64,000 nucleotides of DNA. Source: Rubritalea squalenifaciens DSM 18772. GTDB taxonomy: Bacteria > Verrucomicrobiota > Verrucomicrobiia > Verrucomicrobiales > Akkermansiaceae. A model generated the notes under the pieces. That model had not been told where the DNA came from. It ran no database searches and saw nothing but the letters and a program-made list of their open reading frames with translations. How positions within the stretch are numbered: position 1 is the first letter of the stretch; every line of letters begins with the position of its first letter. The position numbers and the translations under genes are program-made. Positions 35,701-42,558 of this stretch are shown one piece after another. Where the stretch lies: assembly GCF_900141815.1 (NCBI RefSeq), contig NZ_FQYR01000002.1, positions 535,091 to 599,090 of the forward strand, in the 5' to 3' direction.

Positions 35701-37302
35701 GTCGGCACCGTGAGCCATGATGATGCTGTGGCCGGCAATAGCCTGGCGGCTGCCATGTCTCATATGTCTCCCGAGCGTCGCGAGCTTTATAAGAAGAATA
35801 TGCTGGAAAAGGCCGGTGATGATCCGGTGAAGAAGCAGCAGCGCGAGACGGAAATCGCCATTGCCGAGCGTGCGCTTGAAGCCAGTGAGAAGAGACTTAG
35901 CGAGGCTCGTACCAAGGTGGCCGAGCGTTTCGGGCTGGATCCGAACAGCAAGGAAGCTGGCATCTACGCCCGTGACCTTGTCTACGGGGAAACCATGCGG
36001 GATGTGAAGGCGTTGGATACTCAGATCAGCAAGCTGGAGCCGGGCTCGCCAGACTGGAAGAAACTCCAGGCCCAGCGTGAGCGCCTGATGAACCAGGCCT
36101 CCCGTGACGGGATCGAGGCCTACACCGATGGTGCTGGCCTGGATGTCATTGTGAACCGCATGCAGAGCAAGACTCGCGAGGATGGTAGCAAGATGTCGGT
36201 CAATGACCTCTGGAATGACCCCAAGTTCAACCGTGATGGCGACCTCAGCCACCTGTCCGAGCGCCAGCTGGATAACATGATGAATGACCAGACCATGATG
36301 ATTTCCGAGCACCTGGATGCCTACACGGAGGGTGGGGAGACTCCTCACCAGACCGCTCGCGCTTTGGCCAAGTACGGTCAGCGTGCCGCCTTGGTGGCTA
36401 AGATGAATGGCGCGGACATGCCTCCGGGGCACCCGATGCGTGAGCTCTACGATGCCACCTCCAAACTCATCGAGCACAAGGGTGACCCGACAGCCATGCG
36501 CGCCGAGCTGGAGAAGCTGGCTGGCCCCGGTGGGACCTATCGCGATGGTCTCAACAAGCTCAAGAACATGGTGGAAAATGCAGTGCCCGGCCTCAAAGGC
36601 TACACCGGAGTACCTAATTCCAAACCAAATCCAAACGTGCCGAAAGGCTTCTCCTCACTCAGCTCCTACCGCGATTGGTTGCGTACTCGCGACAAGTTGT
36701 ACGAGCGTGGTGGACAGCAAGAGGTGGACCGCTGGCTGCAGGACCAGCGTGATGCAGCGGAGATGAACCGCGCGGCTCTACAGGCTGAGAAGGCAGATCT
36801 GGAAAAACTCAGTGAAGACTACCTGCCTGCCGACTTCAAACAGGCCCGTAGACTGCAGGAAAACCTGGATGCCGTCATGGAGCAGATTGAGGCCATGCCC
36901 AAGTCCCTCGAAGCCAGCCCGGAATATCTCGAGCTGCTCAAGCAAAAGGCGGACATCGAGCGGGCCATGAAGGCACTCAAGGACAAGAAGGCCGCCTACG
37001 AGAAAGAGCACGGCAAGCTGCCCAAGCATCCAGATCTGGATCAGATTGATCGTGAGCTGAAAGCTCTGGAAGAGAAGGCCCAGGCTCTCGATGACTACCT
37101 GAAGAACGGCACCCACCCTCCGAAATTTGATCCGCCCAAGGTGGCTGGCGATGGCACCGATGATCTGGAGAAAATGATCAAGGAAGAGGAAACTCCCAAG
37201 GAAAAGCCAGTGCGTCGTCGACGTGGTGGTCTGGCAGGTGCCCTTGAGGATGTGGCTGATAAAATCGAAGGCGCTGGCGAAGAGCCTAAGAAAGACAAGT
37301 AG
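32722..37302 (+). CDS. Very large exported helical protein (1,526 residues)
   Basis: An exported protein (signal peptide ending near ASAIA-DD) that is almost entirely charged alpha helix, with long coiled-coil-like stretches near 30-60, 200-300, 1020-1100 and 1330-1470. A more hydrophobic, Gly/Ala-rich part near 450-530 (LAMATGAGSARFAQALANAGNLG) could insert in or touch a membrane, in the manner of large polymorphic or phage-like effector proteins. The C-terminus has KPVRRRRGGLAG and ends in EEPKKDK. No nuclease, peptidase or ADP-ribosyltransferase motif is seen. Coupled with the 626-residue protein. It may be a filament, a toxin-like effector or an envelope scaffold; I cannot choose. Confidence 0.72.
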   Translation: MKTLTLLTSIALVASAIADDTAQQKLQAQNRINTALIKLRQAEAGGNAGNIAEAKQNLARAELIYRGATREHYLSSMRGVNEDGQKRYVYHNKAENTRRRIDFTNALVGSAENRKDMTADQRAAFLANNEAALRAMMIDNAVNESFVREFRPVEDRTYKGHTAFDKRVDAKTARMSELLRNIESTDYNTSYGHKGFAAEVDQMAKRVQVEHNLEEYRSLANSRNFRSPSSGELLTPTQQSKVGANAMKVLESSVKRRAHDGGIPEDFVNFFTGEKKDSRLALAGQLSYENKSNIASQALKHVEGKNATPQEHFRAMSQVIHQRANELDDYFTNEYLPNANDGKDSTVSQWANLGMGTAMRSIFENSEEGVGTVRRKIDAVKADGYKVAALLNEAATTNANNLTAKDRDLLINYGYVKKEADGKYSYQVPQSNRDINQVMDVNLPKSPWMDVVSVRSAGETGLAMATGAGSARFAQALANAGNLGAKGTAALATLTEVTASSGMDSLMNVAHGKDADFDKALLHNLTMAGVGKLTGAAGDEFLNSNKSWRDALENSGNNTVFRELMGATKDGEKILRSDQMKRFIANSVGLTSEAAIETAYQAAADGGPLDKDAFMANLFSGAMSKTASSVMHGGGEVTAEKVIERLPESVRQWAIDNPKAVLASIERARKSEAHAQEAVDRFDAVKRRVAEGGEGTGLLGKPENSAEVYRNPAMADHIMDSLKNGDLRWGDLGIIAEKEGKVVADLLNEVKDRRTEWAYGVREPDSGVVLDKAKENVAADYDSRIADVRAGKGTAEDRALGVDGLQSERTAVLEQLGKGERDKNAAGVKAGKALSKAHGELFTKDVMENGVGQEVKDRAIRELNREYELKKQAAITGDGDASSKDIRLRQLEAERLAHEKSIKEAKMIAPGSSDPTSDIDRSWSEPRVVQAMKNLQRDRLMTESNGVKGVGPTTAKAFDLNEYYNVMDGVKAAMPLRNDAEKGFNNEKVDIEGVGTVSHDDAVAGNSLAAAMSHMSPERRELYKKNMLEKAGDDPVKKQQRETEIAIAERALEASEKRLSEARTKVAERFGLDPNSKEAGIYARDLVYGETMRDVKALDTQISKLEPGSPDWKKLQAQRERLMNQASRDGIEAYTDGAGLDVIVNRMQSKTREDGSKMSVNDLWNDPKFNRDGDLSHLSERQLDNMMNDQTMMISEHLDAYTEGGETPHQTARALAKYGQRAALVAKMNGADMPPGHPMRELYDATSKLIEHKGDPTAMRAELEKLAGPGGTYRDGLNKLKNMVENAVPGLKGYTGVPNSKPNPNVPKGFSSLSSYRDWLRTRDKLYERGGQQEVDRWLQDQRDAAEMNRAALQAEKADLEKLSEDYLPADFKQARRLQENLDAVMEQIEAMPKSLEASPEYLELLKQKADIERAMKALKDKKAAYEKEHGKLPKHPDLDQIDRELKALEEKAQALDDYLKNGTHPPKFDPPKVAGDGTDDLEKMIKEEETPKEKPVRRRRGGLAGALEDVADKIEGAGEEPKKDK

Positions 37303-37331
37303 CCTTCCCATGAATCTATGATCAATGCATT

Positions 37332-37354
37332 TGCCATAGTCTCAGGCTATGGCA
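37332..37354 (+). promoter_or_regulatory. OxyR-type palindrome upstream of oxyR
   Basis: A perfect inverted repeat, TGCCATAG - 7 bases - CTATGGCA, contains ATAG (37336-37339) and CTAT (37347-37350) at the OxyR spacing. The outer pair of a full OxyR site is not present. It ends ten bases before the oxyR start codon, a position that suits repression of its own gene. Confidence 0.65.
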
Positions 37355-37364
37355 AGATGCTTGC

Positions 37365-38261
37365 ATGGAATTACGCCAGCTACGCTACTTTGTCACCGCA
37401 GTCGAGATGGGCTCTATCAGCAAGGCGGCGGAAGCCTGCCGGGTGGCCCAGCCGTCCCTGAGCCAGCAGATTTCCGCGCTTGAGCACGAACTCGGTGTGC
37501 AGGTGCTGGAGCGTAGCTCCCGTGGTGTGCGGCCTACTCCAGAGGGAGAGAAGGTGCTGGAGCATGCCCGCAAGATGCTGCTAGAGGGGGAGACCCTGCA
37601 GGCGGAGCTCAGTGGCATGGGCAAAGAAATCCGCGGCAGCCTGCGCATGGGAGTGATCCCTACGGTAGCGCCCTACCTGATCGGTGAGCTGCTGTTAGAG
37701 CTGAAGCAGAACTACCCGGGGCTGGATCTGGAGCTGGTGGAGGACCGTACCCAGGTGCTGATCGAAAGACTTTCCAAGGGAGACATTGAGTGCGCGGTGG
37801 TCAGTGATATCCGGGTCAAGGATGCCAAGACCTGGTCGGTGCGGGTGGATGAGCTCTACCATGAGCCGCTCGTCGCCGCCTTGCCGGCCAAGCACGTGCT
37901 CGCCCGCAGGCGCGCCAAGCCCAAGCCGGAGGAAATCAATGCCGGGGAACTGATCTATCTCAAGGAAGGTCATTGCCTGTTAGACCAGACGCTGAAAGTC
38001 TGCCGCGTCAAAGCCCCGGACCAGCGCATCAAGTGTGACCAGTTGGAAACCGCCCTGGCCATGGTGGACTCTGGAGCCGGTATCGCTGTCGTGCCGCAGC
38101 GTGCAGCCGAGCGCTATCATTTCCCCAATGTCGTCGTGCGTCCCTTTGCCGAGCCTCAGCCCACTCGCATGATCGGCCTCATGCGCCGCCGCAGTGGCGG
38201 CCTCTCCCCGCTGGCCGAAGTCATCGCCAGATGCCTGCAACGTATTGTGGGTGCAGGATAG
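37365..38261 (+). CDS. oxyR: LysR-type peroxide sensor OxyR
   Basis: A 298-residue LysR-type regulator. The N-terminal winged helix is typical (MELRQLRYFVTAVEMGSISKAAEACRVAQPSLSQQISALE in pieces). The effector domain contains GHCLLDQTLKVC, with C204 and C213 separated by eight residues, the same spacing and phrase as C199/C208 of E. coli OxyR, which form the peroxide-sensing disulfide. This makes OxyR much more likely than a general LysR member. A perfect ATAG-N7-CTAT palindrome lies just upstream, and the catalase 7 kb away has a similar site. It starts 62 bases after the long helical protein gene. Confidence 0.9.
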   Translation: MELRQLRYFVTAVEMGSISKAAEACRVAQPSLSQQISALEHELGVQVLERSSRGVRPTPEGEKVLEHARKMLLEGETLQAELSGMGKEIRGSLRMGVIPTVAPYLIGELLLELKQNYPGLDLELVEDRTQVLIERLSKGDIECAVVSDIRVKDAKTWSVRVDELYHEPLVAALPAKHVLARRRAKPKPEEINAGELIYLKEGHCLLDQTLKVCRVKAPDQRIKCDQLETALAMVDSGAGIAVVPQRAAERYHFPNVVVRPFAEPQPTRMIGLMRRRSGGLSPLAEVIARCLQRIVGAG

Positions 38262-38343
38262 AATCTGATGCTTAAAAGTCAGGCGCTTCCCGCCCTGTCA
38301 GATGGGATTGACAGAGTGCGTTTGCATTTCTGAATATAACTTG

Positions 38344-39420
38344 ATGGCTGATTTCTCCCGAAACCGTAAATCCTTAGCAGAGCAGGTAGCAGATTTTATT
38401 CTGGAGAGCTTGATTCAGCAGAGCGGTTTGCAAGTGCTCCCTGGCGAACGCTTGATTGCAGAAAGAGCTGGGGTGAGTAGGCAGACAGTGCAAGAAGCCC
38501 TTCGTCTATTAGAAAGGCAGGGGGTCATCATGCCCAAAGAGGGGAGGAAGGCCAGACGGGTAGCGAATACTTATCGGGAAAAGCCTAAATCAGGGATGGT
38601 GCTGATCTACCTGAGAAATAGCGGTTTGATCAGAAGTGCAGCAAACGTACGAAACGAAAGGAGATACATCGAAATCTGGGAGGCAAATGGCGGGACGGTG
38701 ATTGTAAAAGAGATGGATTTTATTCTGCATAAAGATCCACCTCCTGCTTTTTTTGAGCGTATGGTAACTCAGTATGGTATGGATGCCATTGTGCTGACGG
38801 TCGCTCCTCTATCTTGGGTGAATGGGGCTCACCAAGCGGGCATTCCTTGCTTATGTGAGGGTGGTTTGGTACCTAATGACGGCTCTGTTAGCTTGATTGC
38901 GTATGATGCGGCACTGACTATGCGCCATGTGCTGAGATATCTCAAGACACGCGGACATGAGAGAATTTTAGTGCCTTGCAGTACCTATTTTGCAAGTTTA
39001 CACTTGTTGTACCAAGCTGTTTATCAAGAGGAGATGTGTGTCGCTGAGGCTGATGTGGAGAATTACATACCGCGTTTCGTGGAGCATCAGCCGAAAATTT
39101 GGATGGCCTACTGGGAGAGGGCCTTTGCCAGAGCGAGGCCTACGGCGGTGGTATGTGCGGACACCCCTATTCTTATTTCGCTTCTATCCTTCTGCAACAG
39201 CAAGGGATTGAAGATCCCAGATGACATTTCCTTGATCTGTTTGGATTATAGCGAAAACCTCCGCTGGTACCAACCCAGCATTCAGATGATGAAGTATCCC
39301 CATGAACGTGCAGCAAAGGATTTTGAACGATGGATTAAAGGGGGACTGAAAAGTATCGGAATTAAATTATATCCTATGGAAATTGTTAAGGAGGCGGACT
39401 CTGTTCGCAGTCTTGTGTAA
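38344..39420 (+). CDS. GntR-type regulator with LacI-like ligand domain
   Basis: A 358-residue transcription factor. The start at 38344 (MADFSRNRKSLAEQVADFI) is preferred, as the longer frame adds a Cys-rich leader. Residues 8-75 form a GntR winged helix (LPGERLIAERAGVSRQTVQEALRLLERQGVI). The rest is a periplasmic-binding-protein fold of the LacI/AraR kind, with AIVLTVAPLSWV, RGHERILVPC, RPTAVVCADTPI and IPDDISLICLDY. These regulators usually sense sugars. Composition is AT-richer than oxyR and the flanking PEP-CTERM gene. The nearest possible target is the convergent PEP-CTERM gene; no sugar operon is adjacent. Confidence 0.82.
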   Translation: MADFSRNRKSLAEQVADFILESLIQQSGLQVLPGERLIAERAGVSRQTVQEALRLLERQGVIMPKEGRKARRVANTYREKPKSGMVLIYLRNSGLIRSAANVRNERRYIEIWEANGGTVIVKEMDFILHKDPPPAFFERMVTQYGMDAIVLTVAPLSWVNGAHQAGIPCLCEGGLVPNDGSVSLIAYDAALTMRHVLRYLKTRGHERILVPCSTYFASLHLLYQAVYQEEMCVAEADVENYIPRFVEHQPKIWMAYWERAFARARPTAVVCADTPILISLLSFCNSKGLKIPDDISLICLDYSENLRWYQPSIQMMKYPHERAAKDFERWIKGGLKSIGIKLYPMEIVKEADSVRSLV

Positions 39421-39442
39421 TGCTTGCTCATAGATAATCAAA

Positions 39443-39473
39443 GAGACGGCCATTGGGCCGCCTCTTCATTATT
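39443..39473 (+). terminator. Intrinsic terminator
   Basis: A 9-bp stem with one A-C mismatch (GAGACGGCC at 39443-39451, GGCCGCCTC at 39456-39464) and a 4-base loop is followed by TTCATTATT. It lies 22 bases after the GntR-type gene and before the end of the convergent PEP-CTERM gene. Confidence 0.7.
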
Positions 39474-39498
39474 AACCAACACTTGGAATGATGGAGCA

Positions 39499-40521
39499 CT
39501 AGAACCTTCTTCTGCGCAGGATGAGCGCCAGACCAGCTAGCCCGATCAGTGCAGTGGATGATGGCTCTGGGACAGCGGATACCGTGATCGTGCCAGTGGA
39601 GCCGTCAAAGAGACCACCATAGCCTAGGGCTGCTAGTTGATCTTTATTGTAAGTTCCTGCGGCGACGTTGTTGCCGTCAATGATGAGGCTTGCGACTGTG
39701 CTGCTCTGGTCCGTTAGATCCAGTGTGGCGCCTGCAGTCATGGTGATGCCGGAGTTCAAATCGTTGAGGGCATTGGTCAACTGGAGTTCACCGGTTCCAT
39801 TGATGGCGATTCCAGCCAAGCTATCCAGTCCACCACTGAAAAGGTTATCCACGATCATGTTGTCGAAGATATTGATGGTGCCGGTACCGAATGCACCCGC
39901 TGCATTGACCTTGGTGGTGAAGGGCTGGTTGAGGCCGGAGAGATTCCAGACACCTGAGTAAGTACTGGTAGCATCCAGTCTCAGTTCGAATCCAGATTGC
40001 TCCCCATAAAAACCCGCGACACGGCTAAAATTGATCGTTCCATCGCCTGAGACGCCGTTGGCCAGAGTCATGTAGCTGAAGTAAAATCCTCCTGAGAGGG
40101 TTACGTCGACGGAGCCATTGACTTCAACAGTGGTATTGATGCGGTAATTACTGGCACCAAAGGCACCTCCGCCTTCTTGGCCAGCTTCCATGGTTGCTCC
40201 GTCGAGGAGAGTCAGGCTGTTGAAGGTGTAGTTGTTGGTCTGCAGGCCTGAGGCATGGTTATTCTCAAAGCGCAGTGTACCTCCGCTCTGGACTGTCAGG
40301 TTGTCTCCGCCGAAGTTGTAGTCACCTGTTGCGTTCGGGGATTCCACCACGTGACCATCTGCGATGAAATAGTCCGTGCCGCCTGCCGGGGGATTACCTG
40401 TGTCCCAAGTGGTCCCGTCGGTCCAGAAGCCAGACTGGACAGAGACTGCGGAGTGGGCTGAGAGGCTGGTTGCGAGCACCAGCATGGGGAGTGTAGTAGT
40501 GAGTTTGTTGAGGGATGTCAT
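39499..40521 (-). CDS. PEP-CTERM protein, autotransporter-like beta repeats
   Basis: A 340-residue secreted protein. The signal peptide ends near AHSA (about residue 25). The body has repeated strands typical of parallel beta-helix/autotransporter-associated proteins (GGDNLTVQSGGTLRFENN, NSLTLLDGATMEAG, GTGELQLTNALNDLNSGITMTAGATLDLTDQ, in pieces). It ends with VPEPSSTALIGLAGLALILRRRRF, the verrucomicrobial sorting tag. This is the third PEP-CTERM protein in the window. Its upstream region (40522-40700) is AT-rich with no gene. Confidence 0.85.
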   Translation of the reverse strand: MTSLNKLTTTLPMLVLATSLSAHSAVSVQSGFWTDGTTWDTGNPPAGGTDYFIADGHVVESPNATGDYNFGGDNLTVQSGGTLRFENNHASGLQTNNYTFNSLTLLDGATMEAGQEGGGAFGASNYRINTTVEVNGSVDVTLSGGFYFSYMTLANGVSGDGTINFSRVAGFYGEQSGFELRLDATSTYSGVWNLSGLNQPFTTKVNAAGAFGTGTINIFDNMIVDNLFSGGLDSLAGIAINGTGELQLTNALNDLNSGITMTAGATLDLTDQSSTVASLIIDGNNVAAGTYNKDQLAALGYGGLFDGSTGTITVSAVPEPSSTALIGLAGLALILRRRRF

Positions 40522-40707
40522 TGTGTTATAGTTTAGTGTGAGGTTATTCAGTAGTCTGAATGCTACATCCCCATCTTTAGCGGGTGTGTCGGCTGGGCTA
40601 CAATGGGGAGTGCAAAATTCTTTCTGGACTGTTTTCTTGTCCAGATAGATTTCTAATCTCCCAATGACCTAGTTGACAGGTGCCTGGCCAAGCTCATCCA
40701 AGCCTAG

Positions 40708-40737
40708 AAAAGGGCGGCCCCGAAGGACCGCCCTTTT
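40708..40737. terminator. Intrinsic terminator of hmp
   Basis: A 10-bp stem (AAAAGGGCGG at 40708-40717, CCGCCCTTTT at 40728-40737) with a 10-base loop lies 28 bases downstream of the hmp stop on the minus strand. A and T runs on both sides allow it to act in both directions. Confidence 0.85.
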
Positions 40738-40765
40738 CCGTTAGAGGGTACGACACAAAAGCTGC

Positions 40766-41983
40766 TTAGATCGCGTGCATCGGGCACTTGCTGAGCTCCT
40801 CCGCCGGGCCGAAGAACTCATAGTGCACCTTGTCTGCCGGATGGCCGATGGAATCTAACACACTGAGCACATGGGCCATCATCGGCTTGGGTCCGCAGAA
40901 GTAGACCTCGGTTTCCGGGCTGAGGTACTGGCCGAGGAACTCGCGATCGAAGAGTCCCTGGCTATCTGGACTGTCTCCATCCAGCGGGGCGCTGTAGCGG
41001 AAGTGGGCGCTGATGTTCTCATGCTCCTGTGCCAGCTTGCTAACTTCCCCGGCAAAGGCGTGGTGTTTGGAATCGATCGCGCCGTGGACGAAGCTGACCG
41101 GGAAGCTCTTCCCTTTGCTAGCGTGCAGCATGGAGAGCAGCGGCGTGATACCGATGCCGCCGGAGAGCAGGAGTACGGGCGCCCCGGATTTCTCCGCAGC
41201 ATCGGCATCAAAGACGAAATCTCCGCATGGTGGAGCCACTTCCACTTCGTCACCCAGTGCAAGATGCTCGTGCAGGTAGTTGGACACATAGCCGTCCGGC
41301 TGGTCGGCGTGGGCGGCCTTCTCTTGCTTCACGCTGATGCGCAGACCGTGCTGGCAACCGTGGCAGGAAAGGGAGTAGTTGCGCATCGTGGTGGAGCCAT
41401 CGGCTGTCGGGATACGCACGGTGATGTACTGGCCCGGCAGGTAGGCGGGGACGGTGCCGCCGTCGCTCGGCTTCAGGTAGAAGGAGCTGACCACGGCGGA
41501 TTCTTCCTCCTTGCGGAAAAGGGTGAACTTGCGGAAGCCGTTCCAGCTCTGCTCGGCGTAGATGCCTTTTTCCTGCTGGATCAGTACTTCGGCCAGGAAG
41601 CCATAGGCTTCTCCCCAGGCTTGGAGAATTTCCGGCGGTGCCGGGTTGAGCAACTCATCGATCGAGGCCAGCAGGTGCTTGCCCACAATCGGGTAATGCT
41701 CTGGCTGCACTCCCAGCGAGGCGTGCTTGTTCGCGATCAGGGACACCGCTGTAGCCAGGTTTTCTGGAGTCTCGATGTTTCTGGCAAAGGCACAGACCGA
41801 GGCTGCGAGCGCTCCCTGCTGGCTGCCGGAGACCTGGTGGGCGGCATTGAAATAAGCCCTTACCTCCGGGTTCTCGCGGAACATCCGCTGGTAGAAATGG
41901 GCGGTCAGTTTGGTGGCGTTCTCGGCCAGGAAGGGGATGGTCGCCTTCACCGTTTCAATCGTTTCTTTGGATAGAGCTGTCAT
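40766..41983 (-). CDS. hmp: Flavohaemoprotein, nitric oxide dioxygenase
   Basis: A 405-residue flavohaemoglobin that converts nitric oxide to nitrate with oxygen and NAD(P)H. The globin domain (1-140) has the proximal haem His H87 in NKHASLGVQPEHYPIVG, and B10 Tyr (Y31 in HFYQRMF). The FAD domain has RNYSLS near 208. The NAD domain has LLLSGGIGITPLLSML and YFCGPKPMM, with a C-terminal FFGPAEEL. All parts are present and full-length. It is divergent from the Rrf2 regulator NsrR, with an NsrR-type palindrome between them. Confidence 0.95.
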   Translation of the reverse strand: MTALSKETIETVKATIPFLAENATKLTAHFYQRMFRENPEVRAYFNAAHQVSGSQQGALAASVCAFARNIETPENLATAVSLIANKHASLGVQPEHYPIVGKHLLASIDELLNPAPPEILQAWGEAYGFLAEVLIQQEKGIYAEQSWNGFRKFTLFRKEEESAVVSSFYLKPSDGGTVPAYLPGQYITVRIPTADGSTTMRNYSLSCHGCQHGLRISVKQEKAAHADQPDGYVSNYLHEHLALGDEVEVAPPCGDFVFDADAAEKSGAPVLLLSGGIGITPLLSMLHASKGKSFPVSFVHGAIDSKHHAFAGEVSKLAQEHENISAHFRYSAPLDGDSPDSQGLFDREFLGQYLSPETEVYFCGPKPMMAHVLSVLDSIGHPADKVHYEFFGPAEELSKCPMHAI

Positions 41984-42031
41984 TACAGTAAAAGGGGTAA
42001 AAAAAATACCTGTTTACGTCAATGGATAAAA

Positions 42032-42050
42032 GTGGCATTTTAAATACCAC
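42032..42050. promoter_or_regulatory. NsrR-type operator between hmp and nsrR
   Basis: GTGGCATTTTAAATACCAC (42032-42050) is a palindrome with a single mismatch. It contains GCATTT-T-AAATaC, close to the NsrR core (GCATTT-N-AAATGC). It lies five bases upstream of the nsrR start and about 50 bases upstream of hmp, so it can control both divergent genes. Confidence 0.7.
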
Positions 42051-42054
42051 AATT

Positions 42055-42498
42055 ATGAAGCTAAACTCCGCCACTGATTTCAGTTTCCGATTCCTGATCT
42101 ATGCCAGCGTGCATGGAAACAGGCTGGTGACCGTGGCCGAAGTGGCCGAGGCCTACGGACTGTCTCATCACCACCTCTCGAAGATCTGCAAAACTTTGAT
42201 CAAGGAAGGCATCCTGGAGGCCAAGCGCGGCCGGGATGGGGGCGTGAAGCTGGCTATGGCGCCGGAGGAGATCGGGCTGTCCCGCATCATCCAGATCATG
42301 GAGCCAGACCCCGCGCTGGTGAACTGCACCGGAGGCATCGGCGGCCAGTGCAAGATCCTGCCAGCCTGCAAGCTCAAGGGAGTGCTGGCGGAGGCGCGCC
42401 GCGCCTTCTTTGAGGTGCTGGACAAGTACACCCTCGCCGACCTGGTGGCCGAGCCCGCCATCGCCAAGAAGCTGGTTGCCCTACTAGGCGAAGACTAA
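42055..42498 (+). CDS. nsrR: Rrf2-family nitric-oxide-sensing repressor NsrR
   Basis: A 147-residue Rrf2 protein. The start at 42055 (MKLNSATDFSFRFLIYA) fits NsrR. The winged helix is VTVAEVAEAYGLSHHHLSKICKTLIKEGILEAKRGRDGGVKLA in pieces. Three Cys for the iron-sulfur cluster are C91, C99 and C105, in NCTGG and QCKILPACKLKGVL. E. coli NsrR has the same last two Cys with HITPACRLK, but four residues between the first and second Cys, here seven. It is divergent from hmp, the typical NsrR target. Nitrosylation of its cluster should release the operator. Confidence 0.9.
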   Translation: MKLNSATDFSFRFLIYASVHGNRLVTVAEVAEAYGLSHHHLSKICKTLIKEGILEAKRGRDGGVKLAMAPEEIGLSRIIQIMEPDPALVNCTGGIGGQCKILPACKLKGVLAEARRAFFEVLDKYTLADLVAEPAIAKKLVALLGED

Positions 42499-42525
42499 AA
42501 AAAAAGAGCAGCCGGCTGGCTGCTC
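42497..42525 (-). terminator. Intrinsic terminator of GH20 gene
   Basis: An 8-bp stem (GAGCAGCC at 42506-42513, GGCTGCTC at 42518-42525) with a 4-base loop is followed on the minus strand by nine T. It lies 34 bases downstream of the GH20 stop and overlaps the end of nsrR. There is no T tract on the plus strand. Confidence 0.85.
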
Positions 42526-42558
42526 CTGGGTGAATCATTTCTTAAAGACCGTCGAAGA

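Noticed and set aside
35140-36477. Minus-strand frame of 445 codons inside the 1,526-residue gene
   Set aside because: His/Leu/Val-rich shadow of a helical protein; no motif and no independent ribosome site.
40871-41974. Plus-strand frame of 367 codons opposite hmp
   Set aside because: The hmp frame holds all expected motifs and the antisense frame has none.
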